NCBI GenBank assembly: GCA_947089145.1 | Contig: CAMUJH010000009.1 | Location: 24,790 to 88,789, forward strand | Direction: 5' to 3' | DNA: 64,000 bases | Source of the DNA: an uncultured Hungatella sp. | GTDB taxonomy: Bacteria; Bacillota; Clostridia; Lachnospirales; Lachnospiraceae | Part shown: positions 1 to 8,398 of the stretch, piece after piece | How the letters are laid out: every line of letters starts with the position of its first letter | Numbering within the stretch: position 1 is the first letter of the stretch | The notes under the pieces: model-generated | What the model was told of the DNA's origin: nothing | Databases searched by the model: none | The model's input: only the letters and a program-made list of their open reading frames with translations | Program-made: the position numbers and the translations under genes

Positions 1-1
1 A

Positions 2-2428
2 CAGACAGAAGTTTTTCAAAAAGGGCGGCAGTATCAGATTCTGGAAACCACATATTACAATGACGGCAGCAAGAGGGACAGTTATAAAATGCGGTTTTTC
101 CTTGGCAATGAGGTATCCATAGAGGGTGTAACTGCCATGGACAGAAAGCAGGCAACTGTCATCAGCAAAAGAGACATTGCAGGACAGGATGAACTGGAAG
201 GCGCCCAGATGCAGATACGCGGATTGGATGGGACGATTTTGGAAGAATGGGTATCAGGGAAGGAACCTCATTTACTGAAGGCAGTTCTGATACCGGGGGA
301 AACCTATGTCCTTCATGAGGAGTCAGCTCCAAAAGGCTATGGTTATGTAGAAGACATTCTTTTTCAGGCTGCAGAGGGAGAATGCGTCAATGAAATTATA
401 ATGGAAGATAAAAAGACCCGTGTGATCTTCAGCAAAAAGGATATTACAGGCGAGGAAGAAATTCCATTTGCAATGATGCAGATTCTTGATAAAGACGGTA
501 ATGTGGTGGAGAATTGGATCTCAGGTTCAATTCCTTATGAAATTGTCGGAACACTGGGGGCAGGGGAAACCTACAGACTTCATGAGGAGGCTGCACCAGA
601 TGGATATAGCTACACCGCAGACGTACCCTTCACCGTATCATTGGATGGAAGTATTGACAGGGTAGAGATGAGAGATGCGCCTACCCATGTGGAAGTCAGC
701 AAAACTGATATTACAGGGGATAAAGAACTTCCCGGAGCTCAAATGGAGATTTTGGATGAAAGCGGGAAGGCAATTGTCCAATGGACTTCCACAGAGAAAC
801 CTTTTAAACTGGTGGGCGTGCTGAAGGCAGGAGGCACTTACACATTGCGGGAGTCAGCAGCACCAGACGGCTACGCCTATGCAGCAGATATAAAATTTAC
901 GGTTTCTAAAGACGGCAGCATTGACCGCGTGGTTATGAGAGATGAAACCACAAAAGTAAAAATCGCAAAGACAGACAAAAAGACAGGACTGCATTTGGAA
1001 GGGGCAGATCTGGAAATAAGGACTTTAGAAGGATCGGTGGCAGAAACCTGGATCAGCACCGACACTCCCTATTTGATAGAAGGAAAACTACAGGCAGGTC
1101 AGTCCTACATTGTACGGGAAAACAGGGCTCCTGCAGGCTACCGGATGCTGGAGCACAATATTCGTTTTACGGTTCCAAAAGATGCCAAAACCATAACTAT
1201 AGCAGTTGAAAACCAGAAAAGGCCATCCCACCCCAATGTGCCGCCAGATAAGGAAAAGAAGGAGGTAAAAAAGGAACCAGAGAAGACAGGAAAAGTATAT
1301 ACAGACTATTGGACGATTATGGAGGCCCATGGAAAAAGGTCGTATCAAAGTTTTACAAATTTAGAAATTCCTAAAATGGGGGATAGGGGTCAGGACACAG
1401 CCCTTTACAAATGGCTGGCATATATGGGAGGGATGTGTCTTTTAGCAGCATGGCTGGTAAAGAAAGGCAAGCGAAACGGAAAGCTTTTAACTATGTTGTG
1501 CGTCAGTCTGACAGTGGGACTGATGGCAGCAGGTTCAGCGTATGCTCAGACAGTGGAAGTGAAGCCGGAGGGGCAGCTGGTAGTGACAGGAGATGTATGC
1601 CAGGATGAAAGTCAGCTGCCGGAAATATTGCCAGAAGCCTATTATTATGGAGATATGGAATACATACGACAATCCTATCAGATAGTGACAGCCATGACAG
1701 AAGAAGGAACGAAGGATGTGGAAGATACGATCATTTATGAGGAGGTGGAACAGACAGATACTCTTCCTGAGACAGCAGAGATTGTGGTGACAGACCAGAG
1801 ATATGGCATGGAATATAAAGAGAGTTTCCCGATAACAGATGTACAGTTTTATAATTGGAGATGGGTAGCAGGATTTGAGCTTCCGATTACAGTAGAGGAG
1901 GCAGATGCCCGAATTTATGAGATAAACGGGGTGCAGGTTCCGGCACAGGAGGAACAGCCGTTTTCAGGCTATGAGAACGAATTGCTGATGCTGGCACAGA
2001 TCAATCCTGATTATTATCGGATTCAGGACGTTAGGTGGGCAGGTGAACCGTGGATTGGAGAAAACGGAAAGATTTACAGAAATGCCATAGCATCAGGAGA
2101 AAAGTATGTGGCTGACTGCAGGGCAGTTTACGGCGGCAGGGCGGTTTTAGAGCCGGTGCAGGGTGTGGCCTGGCAGGCAGTATATGAGAAAGCAGCAGAT
2201 GAGACAGAACCGGCGCCGGATAGCAGCCAGAAGGAGGCATGGCGGCTTCATGTTTTGGAAACTTCCGGTGCGGCAGAATGCGTACAGGAAGAGCAGGTGA
2301 AAAAGGCAAAATTGCAGATCAGCCTGGAGCAGGTGGTGTTCTCAGTGGGAATTATCTTGTTTCTTCTTCCAGCCCTGGGGATTTTTATTCGGAGATATCA
2401 AAAACGCTCTAATACTTTAAAAAAGTGA
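2..2428 (+). CDS. SpaA/Cna-B repeat surface protein, 5' end outside window
   Basis: The frame is open from base 2, so the gene starts upstream; the first internal ATG (base 89) is not a convincing start. Four tandem 89-residue domains each begin with a V-x-x-S/A-K-x-D strand and end near an E-x-x-A-P-x-G-Y motif, the pattern of SpaA / Cna-B pilin domains in which a Lys and Asn/Asp form an isopeptide bond with a helper Glu. A Lys/Glu/Pro-rich linker follows (about bases 1225-1300), then a hydrophobic segment (about 1408-1470). Next comes a second hydrophobic stretch ending in an A-Y-A/Q site (1541-1549) that looks like a signal peptide. About 260 further residues follow, then a C-terminal membrane helix with a basic tail. 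No LPxTG motif is seen, so anchoring would be by the membrane helices. Role inferred: cell-surface adhesin or pilus-associated protein. Confidence 0.85.
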   Translation, partial: QTEVFQKGRQYQILETTYYNDGSKRDSYKMRFFLGNEVSIEGVTAMDRKQATVISKRDIAGQDELEGAQMQIRGLDGTILEEWVSGKEPHLLKAVLIPGETYVLHEESAPKGYGYVEDILFQAAEGECVNEIIMEDKKTRVIFSKKDITGEEEIPFAMMQILDKDGNVVENWISGSIPYEIVGTLGAGETYRLHEEAAPDGYSYTADVPFTVSLDGSIDRVEMRDAPTHVEVSKTDITGDKELPGAQMEILDESGKAIVQWTSTEKPFKLVGVLKAGGTYTLRESAAPDGYAYAADIKFTVSKDGSIDRVVMRDETTKVKIAKTDKKTGLHLEGADLEIRTLEGSVAETWISTDTPYLIEGKLQAGQSYIVRENRAPAGYRMLEHNIRFTVPKDAKTITIAVENQKRPSHPNVPPDKEKKEVKKEPEKTGKVYTDYWTIMEAHGKRSYQSFTNLEIPKMGDRGQDTALYKWLAYMGGMCLLAAWLVKKGKRNGKLLTMLCVSLTVGLMAAGSAYAQTVEVKPEGQLVVTGDVCQDESQLPEILPEAYYYGDMEYIRQSYQIVTAMTEEGTKDVEDTIIYEEVEQTDTLPETAEIVVTDQRYGMEYKESFPITDVQFYNWRWVAGFELPITVEEADARIYEINGVQVPAQEEQPFSGYENELLMLAQINPDYYRIQDVRWAGEPWIGENGKIYRNAIASGEKYVADCRAVYGGRAVLEPVQGVAWQAVYEKAADETEPAPDSSQKEAWRLHVLETSGAAECVQEEQVKKAKLQISLEQVVFSVGIILFLLPALGIFIRRYQKRSNTLKK
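155..1222 (+). repeat. four tandem 267-bp coding repeats
   Basis: Units start at 155, 422, 689 and 956, so the spacing is exactly 267 bp (89 codons) each time without any indel. The encoded units keep S/A-K-x-D near the start, a G-x-T/S-Y turn and A-P-x-G-Y, but have diverged at many other positions. This fits domain duplication followed by divergence under length constraint rather than recent slippage. Confidence 0.9.
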
Positions 2429-2475
2429 AATTTTCTGGTATGATAAGAAAAGCAAGAGAAGAGGAGGAACAGGGT

Positions 2476-3978
2476 ATGAGAGAGTGCGGAATCCTGCTGC
2501 CCATAGCCAGTCTGCCGTCAAAATACGGTATCGGAGCATTTTCAAGGGAGGCATATGAATTTGTAGATCAATTAAAGGAGGCAGGGCAGAGTTATTGGCA
2601 GATTCTGCCGCTGGGACCTACAGGATATGGAGACTCCCCCTATCAGTCATTTTCTGCATTTGCAGGAAACCCTTATTTTATTGACTTGGAGCAGCTGATA
2701 AAGGAAGGGCTTTTGACGAAGCAAGAATGCCGGAAGTCAGACTTCGGTGAAGATAACACTCATATTGATTATGGAAAATTATATGAAAGCCGTTTTTTGC
2801 TGCTGAAAAAGGCATTTTTGCGGTGGAAGAGTCAAATGGAGGATCAGAACATCCATATTGATATCCTGTTTGGGAGGGAACTGATTGAGGAGACGAGGAA
2901 TTATTGCTTTTACGCTGCTTTAAAATGTTATTTTAAAGCAGCAAGCTGGATTCAGTGGGACAGGGACATAAGGCTTCGGAAAGAGGAAGCTATAAAAGAG
3001 TATAAAAAGTTTTTGGCAGAGGAGATTCAATTTTATGAGTTCCAGCAGCTTATGTTTTTGAAACAATGGAGGAAGCTGAAAGACTATGCCAATAAAAAGG
3101 GAATCCGGTTTATTGGAGATATCCCTATTTATGTGGCATTTGACAGCGCTGACAGCTGGAGCCATCCGGAACTGTTTCAATTTGATGAGGAAAATATGCC
3201 TAAGGCAGTGGCAGGATGTCCGCCAGACGCATTTTCTGCAACAGGACAGCTGTGGGGCAACCCTTTATATGACTGGGAGTATCATAAAGCGACAGGATTT
3301 AACTGGTGGATGCAGAGAATGAAATACAGCTTTGAACTGTACGATGTGGTGAGAGTGGATCACTTCCGGGGATTCGATGAGTACTATGCCATTCCGGCAG
3401 AAGAGGAGACGGCTGTTAACGGAACATGGGAAAAGGGTCCAGGGATTAAGCTTTTTGAAACTATGAGGGAAACCTTTGGCCAAGTGAACATTATTGCGGA
3501 GGATCTGGGCTTTTTAACTCCCAGTGTGCATAAGCTGCTGGATGAAACGGGATTTCCGGGGATGAAAGTGCTGCAGTTTGCGTTCAGCACCGGGGAGAGG
3601 AGTACTTATCTGCCATATTTTTATGACCATAACTGTATCGTTTATCCAGGCACTCACGATAATGATACGGTGCGGGGATGGTATGAGACGATGGATGAAG
3701 ACGAAAAGCAGTTTACCAGAGAATACCTGAATAATGTTCATACGCCGGAAGAGGAAATTTCCTGGGATTTCATACGGCTGGCTGTGGCCAGCGTGGCGGA
3801 TTTAGCAGTAGTTCCGCTGCAGGACTATCTGTGTATTGGAAAAGAAGGACGCATCAACACGCCGTCTACTCTTGGAGGCAACTGGACATGGAGGATGAAA
3901 GAGGGGGAATTTACGCCGGAGATCAGAAAAAGATGCAGAAAGCTGAATGCTGTTTACGGCAGATGTCCGGAGAACTGA
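2476..3978 (+). CDS. malQ: 4-alpha-glucanotransferase (amylomaltase, GH77)
   Basis: Transfers alpha-1,4-glucan segments between maltooligosaccharides, releasing glucose; cytosolic maltodextrin/glycogen metabolism. The start at 2476 gives the typical N-terminus MRECGILLPIASLPSKYGIG and has GAGGAGG about 9 bases upstream; upstream in-frame starts overlap the previous stop and are weaker. 500 residues, normal for the family. GH77 motifs are visible: RVDHFRGF (nucleophile Asp), IIAEDLG (acid/base Glu) and GTHDNDT (third acidic residue). It follows the surface-protein gene closely but shares no obvious function with it. No maltose transport genes are adjacent. Confidence 0.96.
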   Translation: MRECGILLPIASLPSKYGIGAFSREAYEFVDQLKEAGQSYWQILPLGPTGYGDSPYQSFSAFAGNPYFIDLEQLIKEGLLTKQECRKSDFGEDNTHIDYGKLYESRFLLLKKAFLRWKSQMEDQNIHIDILFGRELIEETRNYCFYAALKCYFKAASWIQWDRDIRLRKEEAIKEYKKFLAEEIQFYEFQQLMFLKQWRKLKDYANKKGIRFIGDIPIYVAFDSADSWSHPELFQFDEENMPKAVAGCPPDAFSATGQLWGNPLYDWEYHKATGFNWWMQRMKYSFELYDVVRVDHFRGFDEYYAIPAEEETAVNGTWEKGPGIKLFETMRETFGQVNIIAEDLGFLTPSVHKLLDETGFPGMKVLQFAFSTGERSTYLPYFYDHNCIVYPGTHDNDTVRGWYETMDEDEKQFTREYLNNVHTPEEEISWDFIRLAVASVADLAVVPLQDYLCIGKEGRINTPSTLGGNWTWRMKEGEFTPEIRKRCRKLNAVYGRCPEN

Positions 3979-4032
3979 CTGCCTTTTAGAAAGAATATGC
4001 CTGCAGGAGTTCAGAGGAATATGATGCAGAAA

Positions 4033-4065
4033 GCCGGAGATCGGCATAGGTGCCAAATCTCCGGC
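4033..4065. terminator. terminator-like hairpin between convergent genes
   Basis: Nested stem: GCCGGAGAT (4033-4041) pairs with ATCTCCGGC (4057-4065), and GGCA (4043-4046) pairs with TGCC (4051-4054) around a TAGG loop. It lies between malQ and the convergent membrane-protein gene. There is no clean T run on either strand, so its role as an intrinsic terminator is inferred from position. Confidence 0.55.
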
Positions 4066-4096
4066 AGAAACATATTTTCGGTAAAGAAAAAAGATG

Positions 4097-4801
4097 CTAT
4101 ACGGTTCCTTCGGAGCTTTCCGGGGGAACTTCTCCCGCCTCACTGGGGGGCAGCTCATTAAGGGAGAACGTGGTCAGGTATTCATTGCCGGACATATCTC
4201 TGACGGATACGGACAGTCCGTTGGGGTCCATTTGAAAGGAGACCCTTCCTGTAGCTTTATCTACGCTTAAAGGCAGAATCTGCTGTCCAGAAGAAGTATG
4301 GGCGACAATGGAAGCATAATCAATGCCGGACTGGACGTCTACAACCGTAAAGGAAAGCAGCCCGTCTTCGGAAACATAATCCTCTATGGCAGGCGGTTCA
4401 TCATCCAGGATATCAATATGTTCATATTCCAGAAGTGCCATGCCGTTAAAGTTTTTCATATACACTTCAAGGGAACCATTATGGCTTATGGTGGAGCGGT
4501 ATGTTTTTTTGCCTATTTTAACCAGATCCAGAGGCTCTGAATCCATTTTTATAGTTACTTCTTTAAGCGGCATAATAGACTTAATGGTAAAGGTTACATC
4601 TGTAGTCCGATAATCATTGGTTCCTTCGATTACCACTTCGTATTTGGGCTTTGTGGTAACCAGAAAAAAAATAATGCTGTTTACTACAATAAAAGGCAGT
4701 ATAAAAAAAAGCAGCAGCTGAACCAGATCTGAGCTGGGAAATGAGTTGTTGCACTTATATGGACGTGATGAACGTGAAGAGCGGTATGTATGTTGGCTCA
4801 T
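4097..4801 (-). CDS. membrane-anchored protein with Ig-like extracytoplasmic part, unknown function
   Basis: 234 residues. The N-terminus is Ser/Arg-rich and cytoplasmic (1-28), followed by one strong hydrophobic helix (about 28-49). An extracytoplasmic part rich in beta-strand patterns follows, with D-D-E-P-P-A-I-E and S-G-I-D-Y-A-S segments reminiscent of bacterial Ig-like domains. The tail is rich in Pro/Glu/Ser (SEAGEVPPESSEG). The start is supported by AAAGGAGG 10-12 bases upstream (about 4812-4820). I do not recognise a named family; a surface or sensor role is only inference. Confidence 0.8.
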   Translation of the reverse strand: MSQHTYRSSRSSRPYKCNNSFPSSDLVQLLLFFILPFIVVNSIIFFLVTTKPKYEVVIEGTNDYRTTDVTFTIKSIMPLKEVTIKMDSEPLDLVKIGKKTYRSTISHNGSLEVYMKNFNGMALLEYEHIDILDDEPPAIEDYVSEDGLLSFTVVDVQSGIDYASIVAHTSSGQQILPLSVDKATGRVSFQMDPNGLSVSVRDMSGNEYLTTFSLNELPPSEAGEVPPESSEGTV

Positions 4802-5159
4802 AACAAGAAGGACCTCCTTTGCAGATATACAACTTATAGCATATCAGAAAACAGAGGTTCTTACAAGTTTATCTTCTAAATTCTTTGAAGTTGTGGTAAG
4901 ATAATGTAACGGTTTAAGTCTTTGAATTAGAAAAGTTTGGAGAAAGCAGCAGGCAGTGAAAATCCCCGTAAGCGTAAAATGTTCTCCCGGAATCTCTCCT
5001 GCACCTGTTTTTGCGGCAGATTTTCCGTCATATGCACATAAATTTAATCAATGTACGTTCTGCGTACGCCTCATAAATTTATGCACATCTGACAAAAAAT
5101 CATCTCACAAAATCAGGCATAGAGAGACTCCGGGAGTACATTAAACAGAGAGGAGCCCT
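4802..5159. promoter_or_regulatory. intergenic region with nested palindromes (5031-5090)
   Basis: 358 bases without a supported gene between two divergent genes. A cluster of dyads sits 70-130 bases before the HD-domain gene. CATAAATTTA (5037-5046) is an inverted copy of TAAATTTATG (5074-5083), and CATAAATTTATG (5072-5083) is itself a perfect palindrome. GTACG (5053-5057) pairs with CGTAC (5063-5067), and GCGTACGC (5062-5069) is palindromic. TATGCACAT/ATGCACAT flank the outer arms. This looks like an operator or a structured leader; no regulator can be assigned. Confidence 0.4.
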
Positions 5160-5720
5160 ATGATTAGGAAAGCAGCAGAATTTGCCGCCAGGGCCCATGA
5201 AGGTGCTCTGAGAAAAGGAAGTAAAATTCCGTATATTTCCCACCCTATGGAGGTGGCCATGATCGTTGCATTGATGACTGACGATAAAGATATTATTGCT
5301 GCGGCATATCTTCACGATGTGATTGAGGATGCCGGTGTAAGTTACCAGAAACTGGAGCAGGAATTCGGGACCCGCATTGCGCAGCTGGTTAAGAAGGAAA
5401 GTGAGGATAAGACGAAAAGCTGGATAGAGCGGAAACAGGCAACCATTAACAGGCTGATCAATGCCCAAAGAGAGGACAAGATTCTTGCCTTTGGGGACAA
5501 GTTAAGTAATCTCAGAAGTACAGCAAAGGACTATATGGTGGTAGGGGACGAAATCTGGGAGAAGTTCAGGGCCAAGGACAAGAAACTGCAGGCGTGGTAT
5601 TATGAAAGCATGGTGGACAGCTTTGCAATTTTTGAGGGGCATCCTTTTTACCAGGAATATCTGTGGCTGTTAAACCTGGTATTTGAATGGAAGACAGCTT
5701 TTTCATTGCACTCCCAATAG
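5160..5720 (+). CDS. HD-domain protein resembling small alarmone hydrolases
   Basis: 186 residues. The layout is that of single-domain RelA/SpoT-type hydrolases (MESH1/SAH): H13 and H28-P29 with Y-I-S-H-P, then H52-D53 with L-H-D-V-I-E-D, an E-D-K-T motif after the central helix, and G-D-K-L-S-N-L-R carrying the distal Asp/Asn. Members of that group remove the 3'-pyrophosphate of (p)ppGpp (or of NADPH) with Mn2+. The last ~40 residues are less typical. The start is supported by GAGGAG about 7 bases upstream. Followed after 60 bases by thrC, so co-transcription is plausible. Substrate not proven; another HD phosphohydrolase activity is possible. Confidence 0.82.
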   Translation: MIRKAAEFAARAHEGALRKGSKIPYISHPMEVAMIVALMTDDKDIIAAAYLHDVIEDAGVSYQKLEQEFGTRIAQLVKKESEDKTKSWIERKQATINRLINAQREDKILAFGDKLSNLRSTAKDYMVVGDEIWEKFRAKDKKLQAWYYESMVDSFAIFEGHPFYQEYLWLLNLVFEWKTAFSLHSQ

Positions 5721-5780
5721 AAACATGCTAAAATGGACGACATCTATAATAACAATCAGGAAAGCTTAGAAAGGATATCC

Positions 5781-7271
5781 ATGATGAATATACTTTATCA
5801 GAGTACCAGGGGAGGAGAGCAGGATGTGACTGCCTCCCAGGCGATTTTAAAAGGATTGGCTTGCGATGGGGGGCTGTTTATGCCCACAGAGATACCGAAG
5901 CTGGAGCGGAGCATGAGGGAGCTGGCCGGAAAGTCCTACCAGGATACTGCATACGAGGTTATGAAGCTGTTTCTTACAGATTTTACAGAAGAAGAATTGA
6001 AAAGATGCATAAACTGCGCTTATGACGATAAATTTGATACGGAAGTAATTGCGCCTTTGGTAAAGGCAGGCAATGCATATTATCTGGAACTGTTTCATGG
6101 CAGTACCATTGCATTTAAAGATATGGCTTTGTCAATTCTGCCTCATCTGATGACAACGGCTGCAAAAAAAAATCATGTGGAGCAGGAGATTGTGATTCTT
6201 ACCGCAACGTCAGGGGATACAGGCAAGGCGGCCATGGCGGGGTTTGCCGACGTGCCGGGAACCAGGATCATTGTATTTTATCCAAAGGACGGAGTCAGCA
6301 GGGTGCAGGAACTGCAGATGGTTACCCAGAAAGGGGATAATACGGCTGTAGTGGCTATTCACGGCAATTTTGACGATGCTCAGACTGGGGTAAAGCATAT
6401 CTTTTCTGACAAAGAATTTGGCAGGGAGCTTGCTGACAAGGGATTTGTGCTCTCATCCGCCAACTCTATTAACATAGGAAGGCTGATTCCGCAGATTGTT
6501 TACTATGTATATGCTTACGGGCAGCTTTTGAACCACGGGGAGATTGATGAGGGCGAGAAGATTCATGTAACGGTTCCTACAGGCAATTTCGGCAATATTC
6601 TGGCGGCATATTTTGCAAAACAGATGGGAGTGCCTATTGATAAATTGATCTGTGCATCCAATGACAATAAGGTGCTGTATGATTTTTTCCAGACAGGAAT
6701 TTATGACAAAAACAGGGAATTTTTGCTGACCATATCTCCGTCTATGGATATTCTCATTTCCAGTAACCTGGAAAGACTGGTTTATTTAAGCACTGGATGC
6801 AATGCCAGCCAGACGGCAGACCTGATGGCTTCCCTGGCAGAAAACGGGTCTTACACGGTTAATGAAACCATGAGGCAGAGGATGGCTGATTTTATAGGAG
6901 GCTTTGCTACCCGGCAGGAAGATGAGGACGCTATCAGGAAAGTATATAAGGATACAGGCTACGTACTGGACACCCACACCGGCGTTGCATGTGCGGTGTA
7001 TGGGAAATACAGGGCGGATGCTTCTGATGCAACCAAAACAGTTATCGCATCAACAGCCAGCCCGTACAAGTTTTCAAGAAGCGTTATGGAAGCCATTGCA
7101 GGGGAAGAACTGCCAGAAGACGAGTTTTCTGTAATTGACTGCCTGCACAAAGTTTCCGGCTTGGAGATTCCGCAGGCTGTGGAGGAGATCCGTTCTGCGC
7201 AGATCCGTCATACCAGAGAGTGTGAGACTGAAGAAATGAAGAAAACGGTAGCGGAAATTTTAGGAATATAA
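5781..7271 (+). CDS. thrC: threonine synthase
   Basis: PLP enzyme converting O-phosphohomoserine to threonine. About 496 residues, the long (type I) form. The N-terminus NILYQSTRGG and the PLP-lysine motif G-S-T-I-A-F-K-D (Lys about residue 113) are characteristic. S-G-D-T-G-K-A binds the cofactor phosphate, and P-T-G-N-F-G-N is conserved later. The start is either 5781 or 5784 (adjacent ATGs); GAAAGGA at 5769-5775 suits both, with slightly better spacing for 5784. An in-frame ATG at 5733 has no good ribosome site. No other threonine pathway gene is adjacent. Confidence 0.96.
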   Translation: MMNILYQSTRGGEQDVTASQAILKGLACDGGLFMPTEIPKLERSMRELAGKSYQDTAYEVMKLFLTDFTEEELKRCINCAYDDKFDTEVIAPLVKAGNAYYLELFHGSTIAFKDMALSILPHLMTTAAKKNHVEQEIVILTATSGDTGKAAMAGFADVPGTRIIVFYPKDGVSRVQELQMVTQKGDNTAVVAIHGNFDDAQTGVKHIFSDKEFGRELADKGFVLSSANSINIGRLIPQIVYYVYAYGQLLNHGEIDEGEKIHVTVPTGNFGNILAAYFAKQMGVPIDKLICASNDNKVLYDFFQTGIYDKNREFLLTISPSMDILISSNLERLVYLSTGCNASQTADLMASLAENGSYTVNETMRQRMADFIGGFATRQEDEDAIRKVYKDTGYVLDTHTGVACAVYGKYRADASDATKTVIASTASPYKFSRSVMEAIAGEELPEDEFSVIDCLHKVSGLEIPQAVEEIRSAQIRHTRECETEEMKKTVAEILGI

Positions 7272-7283
7272 TTCTAAATCATC

Positions 7284-7312
7284 TTTTCAAATTTTATAGA
7301 ATGTTGTATACT
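7284..7312 (+). promoter_or_regulatory. candidate promoter of fba
   Basis: TATACT at 7307-7312 is a good -10 element. TTTTCA 17 bases upstream (7284-7289) is a weak -35. It lies about 65 bases before the aldolase start, directly after thrC. Confidence 0.4.
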
Positions 7313-7375
7313 TAAAACAAATGCAGGCTCTGCCGGCAGATGAAGTACAATTATAAGAGATGGAGGGTTTTGATT

Positions 7376-8239
7376 ATGTTAGTATCAGCAAGAGACATGC
7401 TTGAAAAAGCAAGAGAAGGCAAGTATGCCGTAGGCCAGTTCAACATCAACAATCTGGAGTGGACCAAATCTATTCTGCTGACAGCAGAGGAGCTGAAGTC
7501 TCCCGTAATCCTGGGCGTATCTGAGGGCGCAGGCAAGTACATGACAGGCTACAAGACAGTTGTAGGCATGGTAAACGGGATGCTGGAAGAGCTGAATATT
7601 ACGGTTCCGGTAGCGCTTCATTTGGATCACGGCAGCTATGACGGATGTTTAAAGTGTATCGAGGCAGGCTTCTCATCTGTTATGTTTGACGGCTCCCACT
7701 ATCCCATTGAAGAGAATGTGGCAAAAACCACGGAATTGGTTAAAATCTGCAAAGATAAGGGACTTTCTCTGGAGGCAGAGGTTGGCTCCATCGGCGGCGA
7801 GGAAGACGGCGTCGTAGGTGCAGGCGAGTGCGCGGACCCTGATGAGTGCAAGGCTATTGCTGATCTGGGAATTGATTTCCTGGCAGCAGGCATCGGCAAC
7901 ATTCATGGCAAATATCCGGCAAACTGGGCTGGCTTAAGCTTTGAGACTCTGGCAGCTGTTAAGGAGAAAGTAGGCGATATGCCTCTGGTACTTCACGGCG
8001 GAACGGGAATCCCTGCCGATATGATTAAGAAGGCTATTAGTCTCGGCGTTGCCAAGATCAATGTGAACACTGAGTGCCAGCTGGCATTTGCAGAAGCTAC
8101 CCGCAAATACATTGAGGCAGGCAAAGATCAGCAGGGCAAGGGATTTGACCCGAGAAAGCTTCTTGCGCCAGGAGCAGAGGCCATTAAGGCTACGGTGAAA
8201 GAGAAGATGGAACTGTTCGGTTCCGTAGGAAAAGCGTAA
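7376..8239 (+). CDS. fba: class II fructose-1,6-bisphosphate aldolase
   Basis: Zinc-dependent cleavage of fructose-1,6-bisphosphate to DHAP and glyceraldehyde-3-phosphate in glycolysis. The start at 7376 follows GGAGGG with 7-base spacing and gives the standard N-terminus MLVSARDMLEKAREGKYAVG; an ATG at 7340 in frame lacks a ribosome site. 287 residues. Zinc and active-site motifs are seen: H-L-D-H-G-S-Y-D, E-A-E-V-G-S-I-G-G-E-E-D, N-I-H-G-K-Y, V-L-H-G-G-T-G and I-N-V-N-T-E. Flanked by its own promoter and terminator, so probably monocistronic. Confidence 0.97.
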   Translation: MLVSARDMLEKAREGKYAVGQFNINNLEWTKSILLTAEELKSPVILGVSEGAGKYMTGYKTVVGMVNGMLEELNITVPVALHLDHGSYDGCLKCIEAGFSSVMFDGSHYPIEENVAKTTELVKICKDKGLSLEAEVGSIGGEEDGVVGAGECADPDECKAIADLGIDFLAAGIGNIHGKYPANWAGLSFETLAAVKEKVGDMPLVLHGGTGIPADMIKKAISLGVAKINVNTECQLAFAEATRKYIEAGKDQQGKGFDPRKLLAPGAEAIKATVKEKMELFGSVGKA

Positions 8240-8297
8240 GCTGCCGCCGGAAGAAAATAGTAAATTCTGTTATTGTGTTATCGAAGTAATGTACAGC

Positions 8298-8333
8298 GGC
8301 GTTCTCCTGATTTCGGGGAGAACGCCACTTTTT
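8298..8333 (+). terminator. intrinsic terminator of fba
   Basis: Perfect 10-bp stem, GGCGTTCTCC (8298-8307) with GGAGAACGCC (8317-8326), 9-base loop, then ACTTTTTAT. It lies 60 bases after the aldolase stop. Confidence 0.92.
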
Positions 8334-8398
8334 ATATAGGCGTCACGCAATACCTTACATGGAATGAAGAAGCAGGAAAAGGAGAGGATGGAGAAAAC

